Shown here: positions 24,063 through 33,157 of the stretch, in pieces
Numbering within the stretch: position 1 is the stretch's first letter
Layout of the letters: each line of letters starts with the position of its first letter
Origin: Bacillus mycoides
GTDB lineage: Bacteria > Bacillota > Bacilli > Bacillales > Bacillaceae_G
Length of the DNA: 64,000 bases
Direction of reading: 5' to 3'
Assembly (NCBI RefSeq): GCF_018742245.1
Contig: NZ_CP036132.1
Coordinates: 429,001-493,000, forward strand
Translations under genes and position numbers: made by a program
The notes under the pieces: model-generated
Databases searched by the model: none
Seen by the model: only the letters and a program-made list of their open reading frames with translations
Told to the model about the DNA's origin: nothing

Positions 24063-24854
24063 ATGAGTATTTTGCAAGGAATCCTTGATACGTATGCTCA
24101 GTTTTTCGACTTGGACATGTGGATTAAAGTGTTACAAGATCCAGTATCTTGGGGGTTAATAGGTACACTTGTTGTACTTGAAGGTTTATTATCTGCTGAC
24201 AATGCACTTGTGTTAGCGGTAATGGTAAAACATCTTCCAGAAGAAAAACGAAAAAAAGCATTATTCTATGGACTGATTGGAGCTTATGTATTCCGTTTTA
24301 TTGCAATTGGAATCGGAATGTTCTTAATTAAATTGGCATGGGTAAAAGTGTTAGGTGCGCTTTACTTAGCTTGGCTGTCAATTAAATATTTCATTGATAA
24401 AAGAAAAGGCACTTCAGAAGAAGAGGAAGCCCATGGTATGAACCAAAATAGTATTCTCTTCAGAATGTTCGGTGTTTTCTGGGGAACGGTTGCGATGGTT
24501 GAATTAATGGATATCGCATTCTCTGTGGATAGTGTACTTGCTGCATTTGGTGTATCGAATGAAGTTTGGATTTTACTATTAGGTGGAATGCTCGGTATTT
24601 TAATGATGCGCGGTATCGCTGGCGTATTCTTAAAATTGTTAGAGCGTATTCCAGAACTTGAAACGACAGCATATATTTTAATTTTAATTATTGCAGCAAA
24701 AATGCTATTGTCTGTCATTCATATTGAAATAAGTCATACAGTGTTCTTTATTGTTTTAGTTGTAGCGTTTGCAATAACATTTATAATTCACTACATGAAG
24801 AATAGTGGACAAGCACGAGAAGAAGTTGCAGCTACTAAAAATGAACATAAATAA
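24063..24854 (+). CDS. yceF: TerC family integral membrane protein (YceF/MeeF-like)
   Basis: A 263-aa membrane protein with about 7-8 spans. Conserved acidic signature residues occur in LLSADNALVLAVMVKHLP near residue 42 and ELMDIAFSVDSVLAAFG near 148. B. subtilis TerC proteins YceF and YkoY are reported to export manganese and metalate secreted enzymes; the same role is inferred here. It stands between two terminators, so it may have its own promoter. Confidence 0.92.
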   Translation: MSILQGILDTYAQFFDLDMWIKVLQDPVSWGLIGTLVVLEGLLSADNALVLAVMVKHLPEEKRKKALFYGLIGAYVFRFIAIGIGMFLIKLAWVKVLGALYLAWLSIKYFIDKRKGTSEEEEAHGMNQNSILFRMFGVFWGTVAMVELMDIAFSVDSVLAAFGVSNEVWILLLGGMLGILMMRGIAGVFLKLLERIPELETTAYILILIIAAKMLLSVIHIEISHTVFFIVLVVAFAITFIIHYMKNSGQAREEVAATKNEHK

Positions 24855-24856
24855 TT

Positions 24857-24897
24857 GAAATGGGTTTGCTCGTTATGCGAGCGCCCATTTTTTATAA
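24857..24897 (+). terminator. Terminator between yceF and yceG
   Basis: AATGGG..GCTCG / CGAGCGCCCATT stem with TTTTT tail. Confidence 0.85.
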
Positions 24898-24964
24898 CTA
24901 AAAATAGTTTATAATAGAAGAGAGACTTTAGAAAAAACGTAAATGTTTTTGGAGGTGAACTGTT

Positions 24965-26596
24965 GTGTTTTCACGTTTTACACTTCAACCATGTGCATTA
25001 AAAGATGAATCAGATTTAAAGCAATTTGAAGCGCTTTTAGAAAAACGCCCACAATATGAACTGACAGAGAATGAGATGAAATTTAGTTATATAGCAAGTC
25101 GCATTCTTGGTGTTCCTAATGATGTAGATGAATATTTCAATGAGCTATTTGATTATAGTGAAGCAAAAGGGATCGAGGTTTTGCATGAACAAAATTTAAA
25201 TAAGGTGATTGATCCCGAAAAACTGCGCCATATTCAAGAAGTTTTTGCATTACATCAAGAAGCACCGAATGGACTTACAGTAAATAGGCTTGTAGCACAT
25301 TTGTCTGGAAAACAACTATTACCGCAAGTAGACAATCCTGATTTACAGCATTATATACATACGACGTTTATTTCTGTATTGAAATTGTATGAGAAACAAC
25401 ATAATCAATCTTTAAAAACAGAAGGATTCCGGCGTTTCTTAATCGATATGATTAAATTAAGTGAAAATTACGTAGCGAAGTGGTTCTCTACGATTAATTA
25501 TAAGAAACAAATGCCGCGTATCGTTTGGTACGGTGATGCGACGGAGAGTCGTATATATTTCTTATACTTTCTTATTATGCTCGGCTGCGATGTGCTTTAT
25601 TATCACCCAGAAGGAAAAGATGGATTTGAGAGTGTAGATGAGGAAGGAAAGACCTTTGTCGTATCTCATTCGGGCCGTATTTCATTGGAACCATTTCCTG
25701 ATCGGCGTCGTGAACGCGTTGCAACAGTAGCTTATCAAGCTTCAAAAGAAATCGAGCAAGTACTTCACCACGATAATTCATTATTATACAAACCGTGGCA
25801 ATTCCGTTCGTATACACCTGTAGCCCGTACGCTCAAAACAACGTACGATGAACTCTTTTTAATTACGAAAGAAAAGGCATTTGTACGTCCAACATTCTTT
25901 GTTGAAAATAAGCATATTTATATTCCTTCTTTATTTGCAAAAATATCAGGTGTTTCAAAGAATGATAAAGAATATTTCCAGCGATTAAAGGCTGTTACAT
26001 CATTTGATAACAGTTTCTTAATTAATACATTCCCGTTTACGAAAGAACAAAAAGCGAATTTCCAATATCATTATCGAGATGCATTGGACCGCACAGGGAA
26101 GTTACATCCGGATTTAATTATGAACAGCCATTGGTGGCCACATAAGCGTTTACCAGAAGGATTACAACATGGTATTGCAGAAGCAATCATCCATACGTGT
26201 GAAAGTGAAATGTGTAAACCAATTGCGAAAGAGACGAAACAAGATGTAGCACTGTATGTTTTCGCACAACTCTCTCAAATACCACCGAACATTTTAGAGC
26301 AGCTTGAGAAATTTGATTATTCGCAAGAAGTACCGAAAATTGTTATATTTAATAATGAGAAGAGCGGAGAATTAAGTCGTTCTGATGCTGTGTTATTACT
26401 ATTTTTAAATCAAATTGGAGTAGATGTATTCCACTTTAATCCAACGGGGAGAAACGATATTGAACCGTATATTGAATCAGGAGCATTTGATTCACATTGG
26501 CTTGAAGAAGTTAATTTTGATCTTGAATTTCATGGTTCATCAGCCTATAAAAATTTATCACAAACAATAAAAGGACTATTTCGTCCATTTTTATAA
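24965..26596 (+). CDS. yceG: YceG family protein, tellurite/stress cluster
   Basis: A 543-aa soluble protein matching B. subtilis YceG in length and position. Two similar stretches are seen, KMPRIVWYGDATESRIYFLY near residue 180 and VPKIVIFNNEKSGELSRSDAVLL near 455, each followed by a strand with 'GCDVLYYHPEGKD' or 'GVDVFHFNPTGRN', so the protein probably has two copies of one alpha/beta domain. Biochemical role unknown. GTG 24965 with GGAGGTGA upstream is the start. telA follows after 18 bases, so they form an operon. Confidence 0.85.
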   Translation: MFSRFTLQPCALKDESDLKQFEALLEKRPQYELTENEMKFSYIASRILGVPNDVDEYFNELFDYSEAKGIEVLHEQNLNKVIDPEKLRHIQEVFALHQEAPNGLTVNRLVAHLSGKQLLPQVDNPDLQHYIHTTFISVLKLYEKQHNQSLKTEGFRRFLIDMIKLSENYVAKWFSTINYKKQMPRIVWYGDATESRIYFLYFLIMLGCDVLYYHPEGKDGFESVDEEGKTFVVSHSGRISLEPFPDRRRERVATVAYQASKEIEQVLHHDNSLLYKPWQFRSYTPVARTLKTTYDELFLITKEKAFVRPTFFVENKHIYIPSLFAKISGVSKNDKEYFQRLKAVTSFDNSFLINTFPFTKEQKANFQYHYRDALDRTGKLHPDLIMNSHWWPHKRLPEGLQHGIAEAIIHTCESEMCKPIAKETKQDVALYVFAQLSQIPPNILEQLEKFDYSQEVPKIVIFNNEKSGELSRSDAVLLLFLNQIGVDVFHFNPTGRNDIEPYIESGAFDSHWLEEVNFDLEFHGSSAYKNLSQTIKGLFRPFL

Positions 26597-26614
26597 GGAA
26601 AGGGAGAATATCAT

Positions 26615-27697
26615 ATGAATAACCCAGTCGTACTAGATTCGAAAACAGAATTGAATGAGCAAACCGCACAAGATGTTCGCTTGCAACTTAGACAAGATGC
26701 TGAAGTACAACGTATTTATAATGCAGTAGACATTAAAGACCAATTAGAATTAATCGAGCTTGGAAAAGAGCCTTCTATGGAGATTTCACGTTTCGCTGAT
26801 CAAATTTTACATACAATGTCTTTATCGAAAGTAGAAGACTCTGGTGAATTATTAAAACAGCTTGGTAAAATTATGGACAGATTTGATAGTAAAGACTTTG
26901 CGGAAGAGAAAAGTGGTTTCTTCTCACGTATGTTCAAAAAAGCAGATAAAATGATTGAACAAATCTTTAGTAAGTATCAGACGATGGGTCGCGAAATGGA
27001 TAAAGTATACGTAGAAATTACGAAGTATCAAGATGAAATGAAAAAATCAATTGGTACGTTAGATGGTTTATATGAGCAAAACTTAAAGTATTATTTAGAC
27101 TTAGAAAAATACGTAGTAGCAGGGGAAATGTTATTAGAGCGTTTAAATACAGAGTTAGTTCCGATGTACGAAGAACGCATACGTAATAATGATCAGTTAG
27201 CAGGTATTGAATTAGAATCGCTTAAAAACTCTGTTGAAATTTTAGAACAACGTATTGATGATTTAGAAAAAGCACGTATGGTTGCTCTATTAACAGCGCC
27301 ACAAATTCGTATGATTCAACGCGGTAACAATAAATTAATCGGTAAAATCAATACAGCATTTATTACAACGATTCCTATTTTTAAAAATGGTATCATTCAA
27401 GCGGTAAATGCGAAACGTCAAAAACTTGTTGCGGACTCTATGGCTGAACTTGATCGCCGTACAAATGAATTACTTAAGAAAAATGCACAAAATATCGCAA
27501 CTCAAAGTGTGGAAGTAGCGAGAATATCAGGTTCTTCTAGTATTAAGATGGAAACACTTGAGGAAACTTGGAACATTATTTCAAGAGGTATGCAAGAAAC
27601 ACAACAAATTGAAGAGCAAAATAAACGTGAGCGTGAAGAAAGTCGTAAGCGTATGGCTACATTAACAGAAAACATTAAAAAAGAATTACAAGGATAA
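26615..27697 (+). CDS. telA: TelA-like toxic anion resistance protein (YceH)
   Basis: A 360-aa, mostly alpha-helical cytosolic protein of the TelA/KlaA family. It has ISRFADQILHTMSLSKVEDS near residue 60, long coiled-coil-like heptads from 100 to 230, MVALLTAPQIRMIQRGNNKL near 230 and TAFITTIPIFKNGIIQAVNA. Family members are linked to tellurite and nisin resistance and to cell-envelope stress. It is coupled to yceG and ends in a strong terminator. Confidence 0.92.
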   Translation: MNNPVVLDSKTELNEQTAQDVRLQLRQDAEVQRIYNAVDIKDQLELIELGKEPSMEISRFADQILHTMSLSKVEDSGELLKQLGKIMDRFDSKDFAEEKSGFFSRMFKKADKMIEQIFSKYQTMGREMDKVYVEITKYQDEMKKSIGTLDGLYEQNLKYYLDLEKYVVAGEMLLERLNTELVPMYEERIRNNDQLAGIELESLKNSVEILEQRIDDLEKARMVALLTAPQIRMIQRGNNKLIGKINTAFITTIPIFKNGIIQAVNAKRQKLVADSMAELDRRTNELLKKNAQNIATQSVEVARISGSSSIKMETLEETWNIISRGMQETQQIEEQNKREREESRKRMATLTENIKKELQG

Positions 27698-27700
27698 ACA

Positions 27701-27736
27701 AAAAGGCAATGAGGAATATTCCTCATTGCCTTTTAT
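27701..27736 (+). terminator. Intrinsic terminator after telA
   Basis: AAAAAGGCAATGAGGAA / TTCCTCATTGCCTTTT stem; its T tail runs into bcr1 remnant C. Confidence 0.88.
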
Positions 27737-27803
27737 TCGCTATTTGCGTGCTAATAATTAGTGGGGATGAACAAAATCCCCACTGATTAAAGTTGCACTT
27801 TAT
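27732..27803 (+). repeat. bcr1 repeat copy C (72-bp remnant)
   Basis: Keeps TTTAT at 27732, CGCTATTTGCG, then jumps to GCTAATAATTAGTGGGGATG, AACAAAATCCCCACTGATTA and AGTTGCACTTTAT. About 85 bp of the middle is lost. Its last TTTAT (27799-27803) contains the stop codon of the minus-strand Ca-ATPase gene. Confidence 0.85.
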
Positions 27804-30466
27804 TTTCTCTTAAATAATTTAATGATTTCATTCACAACAAGCGGAATGATACTTAACAAGAGAACAAATCCCCAATCTCGCATTGTTAATGCATGCACAC
27901 CAAATATATTGGCAAGAGGTGGGATGGAGATGATACACACTTGCATAAGAACACCGATTAGAAGTGAGAAGACTAAATATTTATTTGTAAATATCCCAAT
28001 TGAAAAAATTGATTTCGTTCTTGAACGTAAGTTAAATGAATGAACGAGTTGAGAAAAACTAAGAACGACAAATGCCATCGTTTGAGCGTGTAATAGAGCG
28101 TCTTCATCAATTTGATCTGGGAAGAGAGGAAATAAATTTGTATCTCCTGTATAGAGCTTTGCCCCAACGATAAAGGCTGTTAAAGTAAGAAGTCCAATTA
28201 CAACCCCATTGAAAATAAGAAAAGGAACGCTGCCGCTAAATAAGCTTTCTTTCGCATGTCGTGGTTTGTCCTTCATCACATCTGGATCTTCAGGATCAAC
28301 ACCGAGTGATAATGCAGGCAGTGTATCTGTAATTAAATTTACCCACAAAATGTGAATAGGTCGTAGTGGTGTTGCCCAGCCGAGTAAAATAGCTAAAAAG
28401 AGAGCTATAATTTCGCCGAAGTTACAAGAGAGTAGGAAGAGAATAGACTTTTTAATATTACGATAAATATTTCTTCCTTCTTCAACAGCTTTCACAATAG
28501 ATGAGAAGTTGTCATCTGTTAAAACTACATCTGCTGCGCCTTTTGCGACATCTGTTCCTGTAATTCCCATCGCTACTCCAACATCAGCTTGTTTTAAAGA
28601 GGGAGCATCATTTACACCGTCACCAGTCATGGAAACGATATTTCCTTCATCACGTAATGCTTTTACAATCTTCACTTTATGTTCTGGAGAAACCCTAGCA
28701 AAGACATTTAAGTGATTAATTTTACTTGCTAGTTCTGTATCTGAAATGTTATCTAATTCAGTTCCAATCATAATTTCAGATTTTTCTTCAGCAATACCAA
28801 GTTCTTTGGCAATTGCAAAGGCGGTATCCTTATGATCACCAGTAATCATAACTGTGCGAATACCAGCTTTTTTACATTCTATAATTGAATCTTTTACTTC
28901 TGTGCGTGGTGGATCAATCATACCGACAAGACCGATAAAGATGAGATTTTCTTCGAGGTGATTAATATCCACATCGTTTGAATCGTATCGTTTATATGCG
29001 AATGAAAGTACTCTCAAGGCTTCTTGCGACATTGACCCGGCAGCTTCTAATATTTGATTTTTATCAGAATCTGTTAGGACCTCCAGTTTATTATTTATAA
29101 AAATATGGGTACAGTGAGGTAAAAGTTTATCAATAGCACCTTTCGTCATGCTATAGTAGCCTTCATCGTACGTATGTACAGTTGACATCATTTTACGATC
29201 AGAATCGAAAGGCAATTCGTTAACACGATCATGTTTATTTTCTAAATAATCTTTTTGAATGTTAAAAGAGCTTCCGGCAACAAGAAGGGCAATTTCTGTA
29301 GGATCCCCCGTTTGTGAGTCGGCACCGTAAGAAGCATCGTTGCATAAAACCATATTTTCTAATAATAGACGGTGTGCAGCATTATTTACATTCAAATTTT
29401 CTAGCTGATCGTATGCACGATCACTATAAAAGTGAGTAACAGTCATTTTATTTTGAGTTAATGTACCTGTTTTATCTGAACAAATAATCGTGACAGAACC
29501 GAGAGCTTCAACAGCTGGTAGTTTACGAATGATAACGTTCTGTTTAATCATACGCTGAACACCAATTGCAAGAACGATGGAAACGATAGCTGGTAAGCCT
29601 TCTGGAATGGCTGCAACAGCTAAACTAATTGCGGTCATAAACATTTCCAAAGTATCTCTTCCTTGTAAAAAACCGATGAGAAACATAATAACGCAAATAG
29701 CTACAGCGACAAAACCTAAATATTTTCCTACTTGTGCTAAGCTTTTTTGAAGCGGTGTCATATCATCTTCAGCTTCATGCAAAAGAGTTGCGATTTTTCC
29801 GATTTGTGATTTCATTCCAGTTTCGACAGCAACACCGACGCCACGTCCGTATGTTACTAACGTCGACATAAAGGCCATGTTTTTTTGATCGCCTAATGGT
29901 ACTTGCTCATCACTTTGCATGGAAGGGTGGTAGACTGCATCTTTATCGACAGGGACAGATTCACCAGTTAGAGCAGATTCTTCAATTTTTAAATTCGCAG
30001 TTTCGATAAGTCGTAAATCGCAGGGGATATACCGCCCAGCATCAAGCATAACGATATCACCTGGAACGACGCGCTCAGATGGAATCTCTTTAAGTTCACC
30101 ATCTCGCTTTACGATAGCTTTAGGGGTTGCCATCTTTTTCAATGCTTCTAAAGCCTGTTCTGCTTTCGATTCTTGGATTACACCGATAACAGCATTTAAA
30201 ACTACAACGAGCGCGATAATACTTGCATCGGCCCATTCACCTACAAAGGCGGAAATAAGGGCAGCGATAATAAGGACATATACGAGGACGTCATTAATTT
30301 GGGCGAAAACGCGCTGCCATAAAGTACGTTTTTGTTTCGAAGTCAATTCGTTTGGACCATACTGTTTTAAACGTTCATTTACGTTTTCATCTGTTAAACC
30401 GTGCTGTTCATTTGTTTCTAGGTCGATTAATGTTTGATTTTTCGTCTTACTGTACCAATTGCTCAT
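27800..30466 (-). CDS. Cation-translocating P-type ATPase, calcium type (P2A, YloB/SERCA-like)
   Basis: An 888-aa membrane ATPase with ten predicted spans. It has an N-terminal cation-ATPase domain, TGES at the actuator loop, PEGLPAIVSIVLAIG in span 4 (Ca-type PEGLP), the phosphorylated Asp in CSDKTGTLTQNKMTVTHF, KGAIDKLLPHC in the nucleotide domain, MTGDGVNDAPSLKQADVGVAMG and a C-terminal DILLGWATP-to-membrane segment. It should export calcium or a similar divalent ion. GGGGGTG precedes the start. The stop codon TAA lies in the terminal TTTAT of bcr1 remnant C. Confidence 0.93.
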   Translation of the reverse strand: MSNWYSKTKNQTLIDLETNEQHGLTDENVNERLKQYGPNELTSKQKRTLWQRVFAQINDVLVYVLIIAALISAFVGEWADASIIALVVVLNAVIGVIQESKAEQALEALKKMATPKAIVKRDGELKEIPSERVVPGDIVMLDAGRYIPCDLRLIETANLKIEESALTGESVPVDKDAVYHPSMQSDEQVPLGDQKNMAFMSTLVTYGRGVGVAVETGMKSQIGKIATLLHEAEDDMTPLQKSLAQVGKYLGFVAVAICVIMFLIGFLQGRDTLEMFMTAISLAVAAIPEGLPAIVSIVLAIGVQRMIKQNVIIRKLPAVEALGSVTIICSDKTGTLTQNKMTVTHFYSDRAYDQLENLNVNNAAHRLLLENMVLCNDASYGADSQTGDPTEIALLVAGSSFNIQKDYLENKHDRVNELPFDSDRKMMSTVHTYDEGYYSMTKGAIDKLLPHCTHIFINNKLEVLTDSDKNQILEAAGSMSQEALRVLSFAYKRYDSNDVDINHLEENLIFIGLVGMIDPPRTEVKDSIIECKKAGIRTVMITGDHKDTAFAIAKELGIAEEKSEIMIGTELDNISDTELASKINHLNVFARVSPEHKVKIVKALRDEGNIVSMTGDGVNDAPSLKQADVGVAMGITGTDVAKGAADVVLTDDNFSSIVKAVEEGRNIYRNIKKSILFLLSCNFGEIIALFLAILLGWATPLRPIHILWVNLITDTLPALSLGVDPEDPDVMKDKPRHAKESLFSGSVPFLIFNGVVIGLLTLTAFIVGAKLYTGDTNLFPLFPDQIDEDALLHAQTMAFVVLSFSQLVHSFNLRSRTKSIFSIGIFTNKYLVFSLLIGVLMQVCIISIPPLANIFGVHALTMRDWGFVLLLSIIPLVVNEIIKLFKRK

Positions 30467-30629
30467 AAGTAAGCACCCCCAGTAAAAACAGTTAGCAATG
30501 GTAGTGTGGCAATTTTTTTAGAGTAGTATGTATGGAGAAAAAATCTAAGGTGAGGTTCTACTTTCATTGTACAGTATTTTAGAATGTGATGAGGAAAAGA
30601 GAAGAGTTGTCATGAATTTGTTGAAATTA

Positions 30630-30659
30630 AAAGAGCCTCGAATACGTGAGGCTCTTTGT
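30630..30659 (-). terminator. Intrinsic terminator of yfkK
   Basis: AAAGAGCCTCG / CGTGAGGCTCTTT stem, with a T-rich tail on the minus strand, just after the yfkK stop. Confidence 0.8.
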
Positions 30660-30883
30660 TATTTTTTAATTAATGTACCTAATTCCTCAGTAATAGCTTG
30701 CATTTCACTAATACTGAATGTTTCACGTTTCATAACATGCTCATAAATGTCACGTAAGTCCTCGTACATTTCTGCGTTAAAACTAGCAGCTCTCATTGCT
30801 CCAGCATTAACCATGCGTAATTTTTCTTTAATAGCTTCTACCATATATTCAACGTTTGCTTCTGATTTTACGGATAAATCCAC
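30659..30883 (-). CDS. yfkK: DUF1128/UPF0435 family protein (YfkK)
   Basis: A 74-aa helical protein: [20 protein letters not shown] near residue 11, then [17 protein letters not shown] and [17 protein letters not shown]. This is the DUF1128 pattern and length (YfkK in B. subtilis). Function unknown. AAAGGGGGAC precedes the start. It is divergent from yfkJ as in B. subtilis. Confidence 0.88.
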   Translation of the reverse strand: MDLSVKSEANVEYMVEAIKEKLRMVNAGAMRAASFNAEMYEDLRDIYEHVMKRETFSISEMQAITEELGTLIKK

Positions 30884-31060
30884 CGAAGTGTCCCCCTTTA
30901 AAATAACATAAGGTTATCTTAACATTTTTTTATCATTTTCGTTAATGAAACTTTTCAATCCTATTAAATTAGTAGGGATTTCCTTTATATTTAATAATTG
31001 GTTGTTTATACTATATAAGTATATAGTAAGAAATGCACCAAGAAGGGAAGAAACAAAAAT

Positions 31061-31525
31061 ATGGTCCGGGTATTGTTTGTTTGTCTTGGGAACATTTGTC
31101 GTTCTCCAATGGCAGAAGCAATTTTTCGAGATCTTGTCGTAAAAGAGGGACTCGAAGAGAAATTTGTCATTGATTCTGCAGGAACTGGAGATTGGCATAT
31201 TGGTCATCCACCACATAAAGGAACACAAAAAATTTTAAAAGAAAATGAAGTCTCTTTTGAAGGAATTAAAGCACGGCAAGTAGAAAAAGAAGACTTAACA
31301 AAGTTTGATTATATTATTGCCATGGACAACAAGAATATAGCGGATTTAAAAAGTTTTGATAAAACTGGAGGCTATATTGGTAGACTGTCCGATTTTGTTC
31401 CAGACGGTGGCTGGACAGACGTTCCTGACCCTTACTTTACAGGGAACTTCCAAGAAGTGTATGACCTTGTAACAGAAGGGTGTGTAAAGCTATTAGCTTT
31501 CATTCGAAATGAACAAGGAATATGA
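31061..31525 (+). CDS. yfkJ: Low molecular weight protein-tyrosine phosphatase (YfkJ)
   Basis: A 154-aa cytosolic phosphatase. The P-loop is CLGNICRS with nucleophile Cys8 and Arg14; the general acid is in DVPDPYF near residue 125. In B. subtilis YfkJ is the active LMW-PTP of the yfkJIH stress operon and helps ethanol resistance. Here the order yfkJ-yfkI-yfkH is the same, with 53 and 5 bases between the genes. GAAGGGAAG precedes ATG 31061. Confidence 0.94.
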   Translation: MVRVLFVCLGNICRSPMAEAIFRDLVVKEGLEEKFVIDSAGTGDWHIGHPPHKGTQKILKENEVSFEGIKARQVEKEDLTKFDYIIAMDNKNIADLKSFDKTGGYIGRLSDFVPDGGWTDVPDPYFTGNFQEVYDLVTEGCVKLLAFIRNEQGI

Positions 31526-31578
31526 GGAAGCTTAGAAAGTAATACTTTCTAATATAAGAAATGAAAGGGTGAAGGAAT

Positions 31579-32094
31579 ATGGCAAAGAAAAATAATATTG
31601 CTCGAAACATTGCGATTGGTGTAGCTGCAGGTGTAGCTGTATCTATGTTAAAGAAAGAAAACCGTGAAAAAGTAAAAAACACGGCAGAAAAAGCAAAAAC
31701 AAAGATGATTGAAATTGGTGAAAATGCGAAGATAAAAGAAAAAGTGCAAACTGTTACAGATAAAGGACGCGAACTTGCTGATTTCAATGTAGTGAAAGCG
31801 AAAGTAGCAGAAATTAAAAAATTGACGCCGTCTGTTGTAGAAACGTTAAAAGAAACGAAAGAAATTTTTAGTAAGAAAAAAATTGTTCCAGTAGAAAAGC
31901 CGGAAACGATTGAAATTCAAGCTGTATCTCCAAAGGTAGATGAGCTTAAAGCAGAAGAAGAGCCAGTGGTAGCTGAAGATGGTGGTATGAAAGAAGCTCG
32001 TGAATTATTTATGAAGGACTCAAATGCAGAGGAAAAAAAAACTGAAGAATACATTGAGTTAAAGCAAAATAAAGAAGAGAAGAAAAGCGTCTAA
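31579..32094 (+). CDS. yfkI: YtxH-like coiled-coil protein in the YfkI position
   Basis: A 171-aa, highly charged protein with a short hydrophobic N-terminus (IARNIAIGVAAGVAVSML) that resembles YtxH-type proteins, then long Lys/Glu-rich helices. It is longer than B. subtilis YfkI, so orthology rests mainly on position. It is probably a membrane-tethered stress protein of unknown function, co-transcribed with yfkJ and yfkH. Confidence 0.7.
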   Translation: MAKKNNIARNIAIGVAAGVAVSMLKKENREKVKNTAEKAKTKMIEIGENAKIKEKVQTVTDKGRELADFNVVKAKVAEIKKLTPSVVETLKETKEIFSKKKIVPVEKPETIEIQAVSPKVDELKAEEEPVVAEDGGMKEARELFMKDSNAEEKKTEEYIELKQNKEEKKSV

Positions 32095-32099
32095 AACAT

Positions 32100-32969
32100 A
32101 TGAAAAAATTTCTAGAAAAAGCAAAAAGACATCGTACTTTTTCGTTTGGGAAAGATTTATATGACCGGACGATGCGCGATGATGTAGCGGGCTTAGCAGC
32201 ACAGCTCGCTTATTTCTTCTTGCTTGCGATTTTTCCTGGGCTTGTTTTCTTAATTACGCTTCTTGGCTTTATTGACCTTCAAACAGAAAGTGTGCTCAAT
32301 TTATTAGAACCGTACGTACCAGAAGATGCGATGAACTTAATTGAAGTAAACGTAGATAAAGTTGTAAACGAACAAAATGGTGGTTTATTATCATTCGGTT
32401 TACTATCGATGTTATGGTTTGCTTCTAATGGAGTAAATGCGATTATGAATGCTTTTAACCGTGCTTATGATGTAACAGAAACACGCTCCTTTATTAAAAC
32501 AAGAGCTTTATCAATTGTGTTTACATTAGCTATTATTTTTATGATTGTGTTTGCGCTAATTGTTCCAGTATTCGGACAAGTAATTGGTGCAGCAGTGTTT
32601 AAAGCAATTGGTTTATCGGATAGTTTTGCTTATGTGTGGAGTATTGCACGTTTAGTAGCGAGTTTCTTCGTTTTGGTCGCTTTGTTTAGCTTTTTATATA
32701 CGTTTGCACCTGATCGGAAATTAAAGCGAAGAGAAGTCATATCGGGGGCTTTATTTGCTACTGTAGGGTGGATTGTGGTATCGTACTCATTTGCCTATTA
32801 TGTAGATAAATTTGCAAATTACGCTAATACATATGGTGGTCTCGGTGGTATCATTATTTTAATGTTATGGTTTTACTTAACTGCGTGGGTAATTTTACTT
32901 GGTGGTGAAATTAATGGTTTACTCCATCATTATAGAACGGGTGACAATAATTCCCGTAATGAAAAATGA
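32100..32969 (+). CDS. yfkH: YihY/BrkB family inner-membrane protein (YfkH)
   Basis: A 289-aa protein with about six spans. Family marks: DDVAGLAAQLAYFFLLAIFP near residue 26, LLSMLWFASNGVNAIMNAFN near 100 and GGLGGIIILMLWFYLTAWVI near 250. It was once called ribonuclease BN, which is wrong for this family; the actual function is unknown. Its ATG follows yfkI by 5 bases. Confidence 0.92.
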   Translation: MKKFLEKAKRHRTFSFGKDLYDRTMRDDVAGLAAQLAYFFLLAIFPGLVFLITLLGFIDLQTESVLNLLEPYVPEDAMNLIEVNVDKVVNEQNGGLLSFGLLSMLWFASNGVNAIMNAFNRAYDVTETRSFIKTRALSIVFTLAIIFMIVFALIVPVFGQVIGAAVFKAIGLSDSFAYVWSIARLVASFFVLVALFSFLYTFAPDRKLKRREVISGALFATVGWIVVSYSFAYYVDKFANYANTYGGLGGIIILMLWFYLTAWVILLGGEINGLLHHYRTGDNNSRNEK

Positions 32970-33009
32970 GCTCTTGTTCCATAATAAAAGGGAACAGGGG
33001 GGATATTTC

Positions 33010-33123
33010 ATGAGTAATAATAAAAAGAACCACAATAATAAAAGCAACAATAAACAAAAGAGCAGTTCGCATCCAAAGCATAAAACAAGCAGCAGTGCGA
33101 ACGGTCATAATAGCTACCATTAA
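33010..33123 (+). CDS. Tiny Asn/Lys/Ser/His-rich protein
   Basis: A 37-aa very hydrophilic peptide: MSNNKKNHNNKSNNKQKSSS then HPKHKTSSSANGHNSYH. The start has AGGGGGGATA upstream. It lacks any hydrophobic core, so it is either disordered, a small spore protein, or a DNA-binding basic peptide; none is proven. It is followed by a strong bidirectional terminator. Confidence 0.6.
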   Translation: MSNNKKNHNNKSNNKQKSSSHPKHKTSSSANGHNSYH

Positions 33124-33125
33124 AA

Positions 33126-33157
33126 AAAACGGGTCCTTCATCAGGGACCCGTTATTT
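33126..33157. terminator. Bidirectional terminator
   Basis: AACGGGTCC / GGGACCCGTT stem between the tiny gene and the P1B ATPase gene that converge here, with A run on the left and T-rich right flank. Confidence 0.88.
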
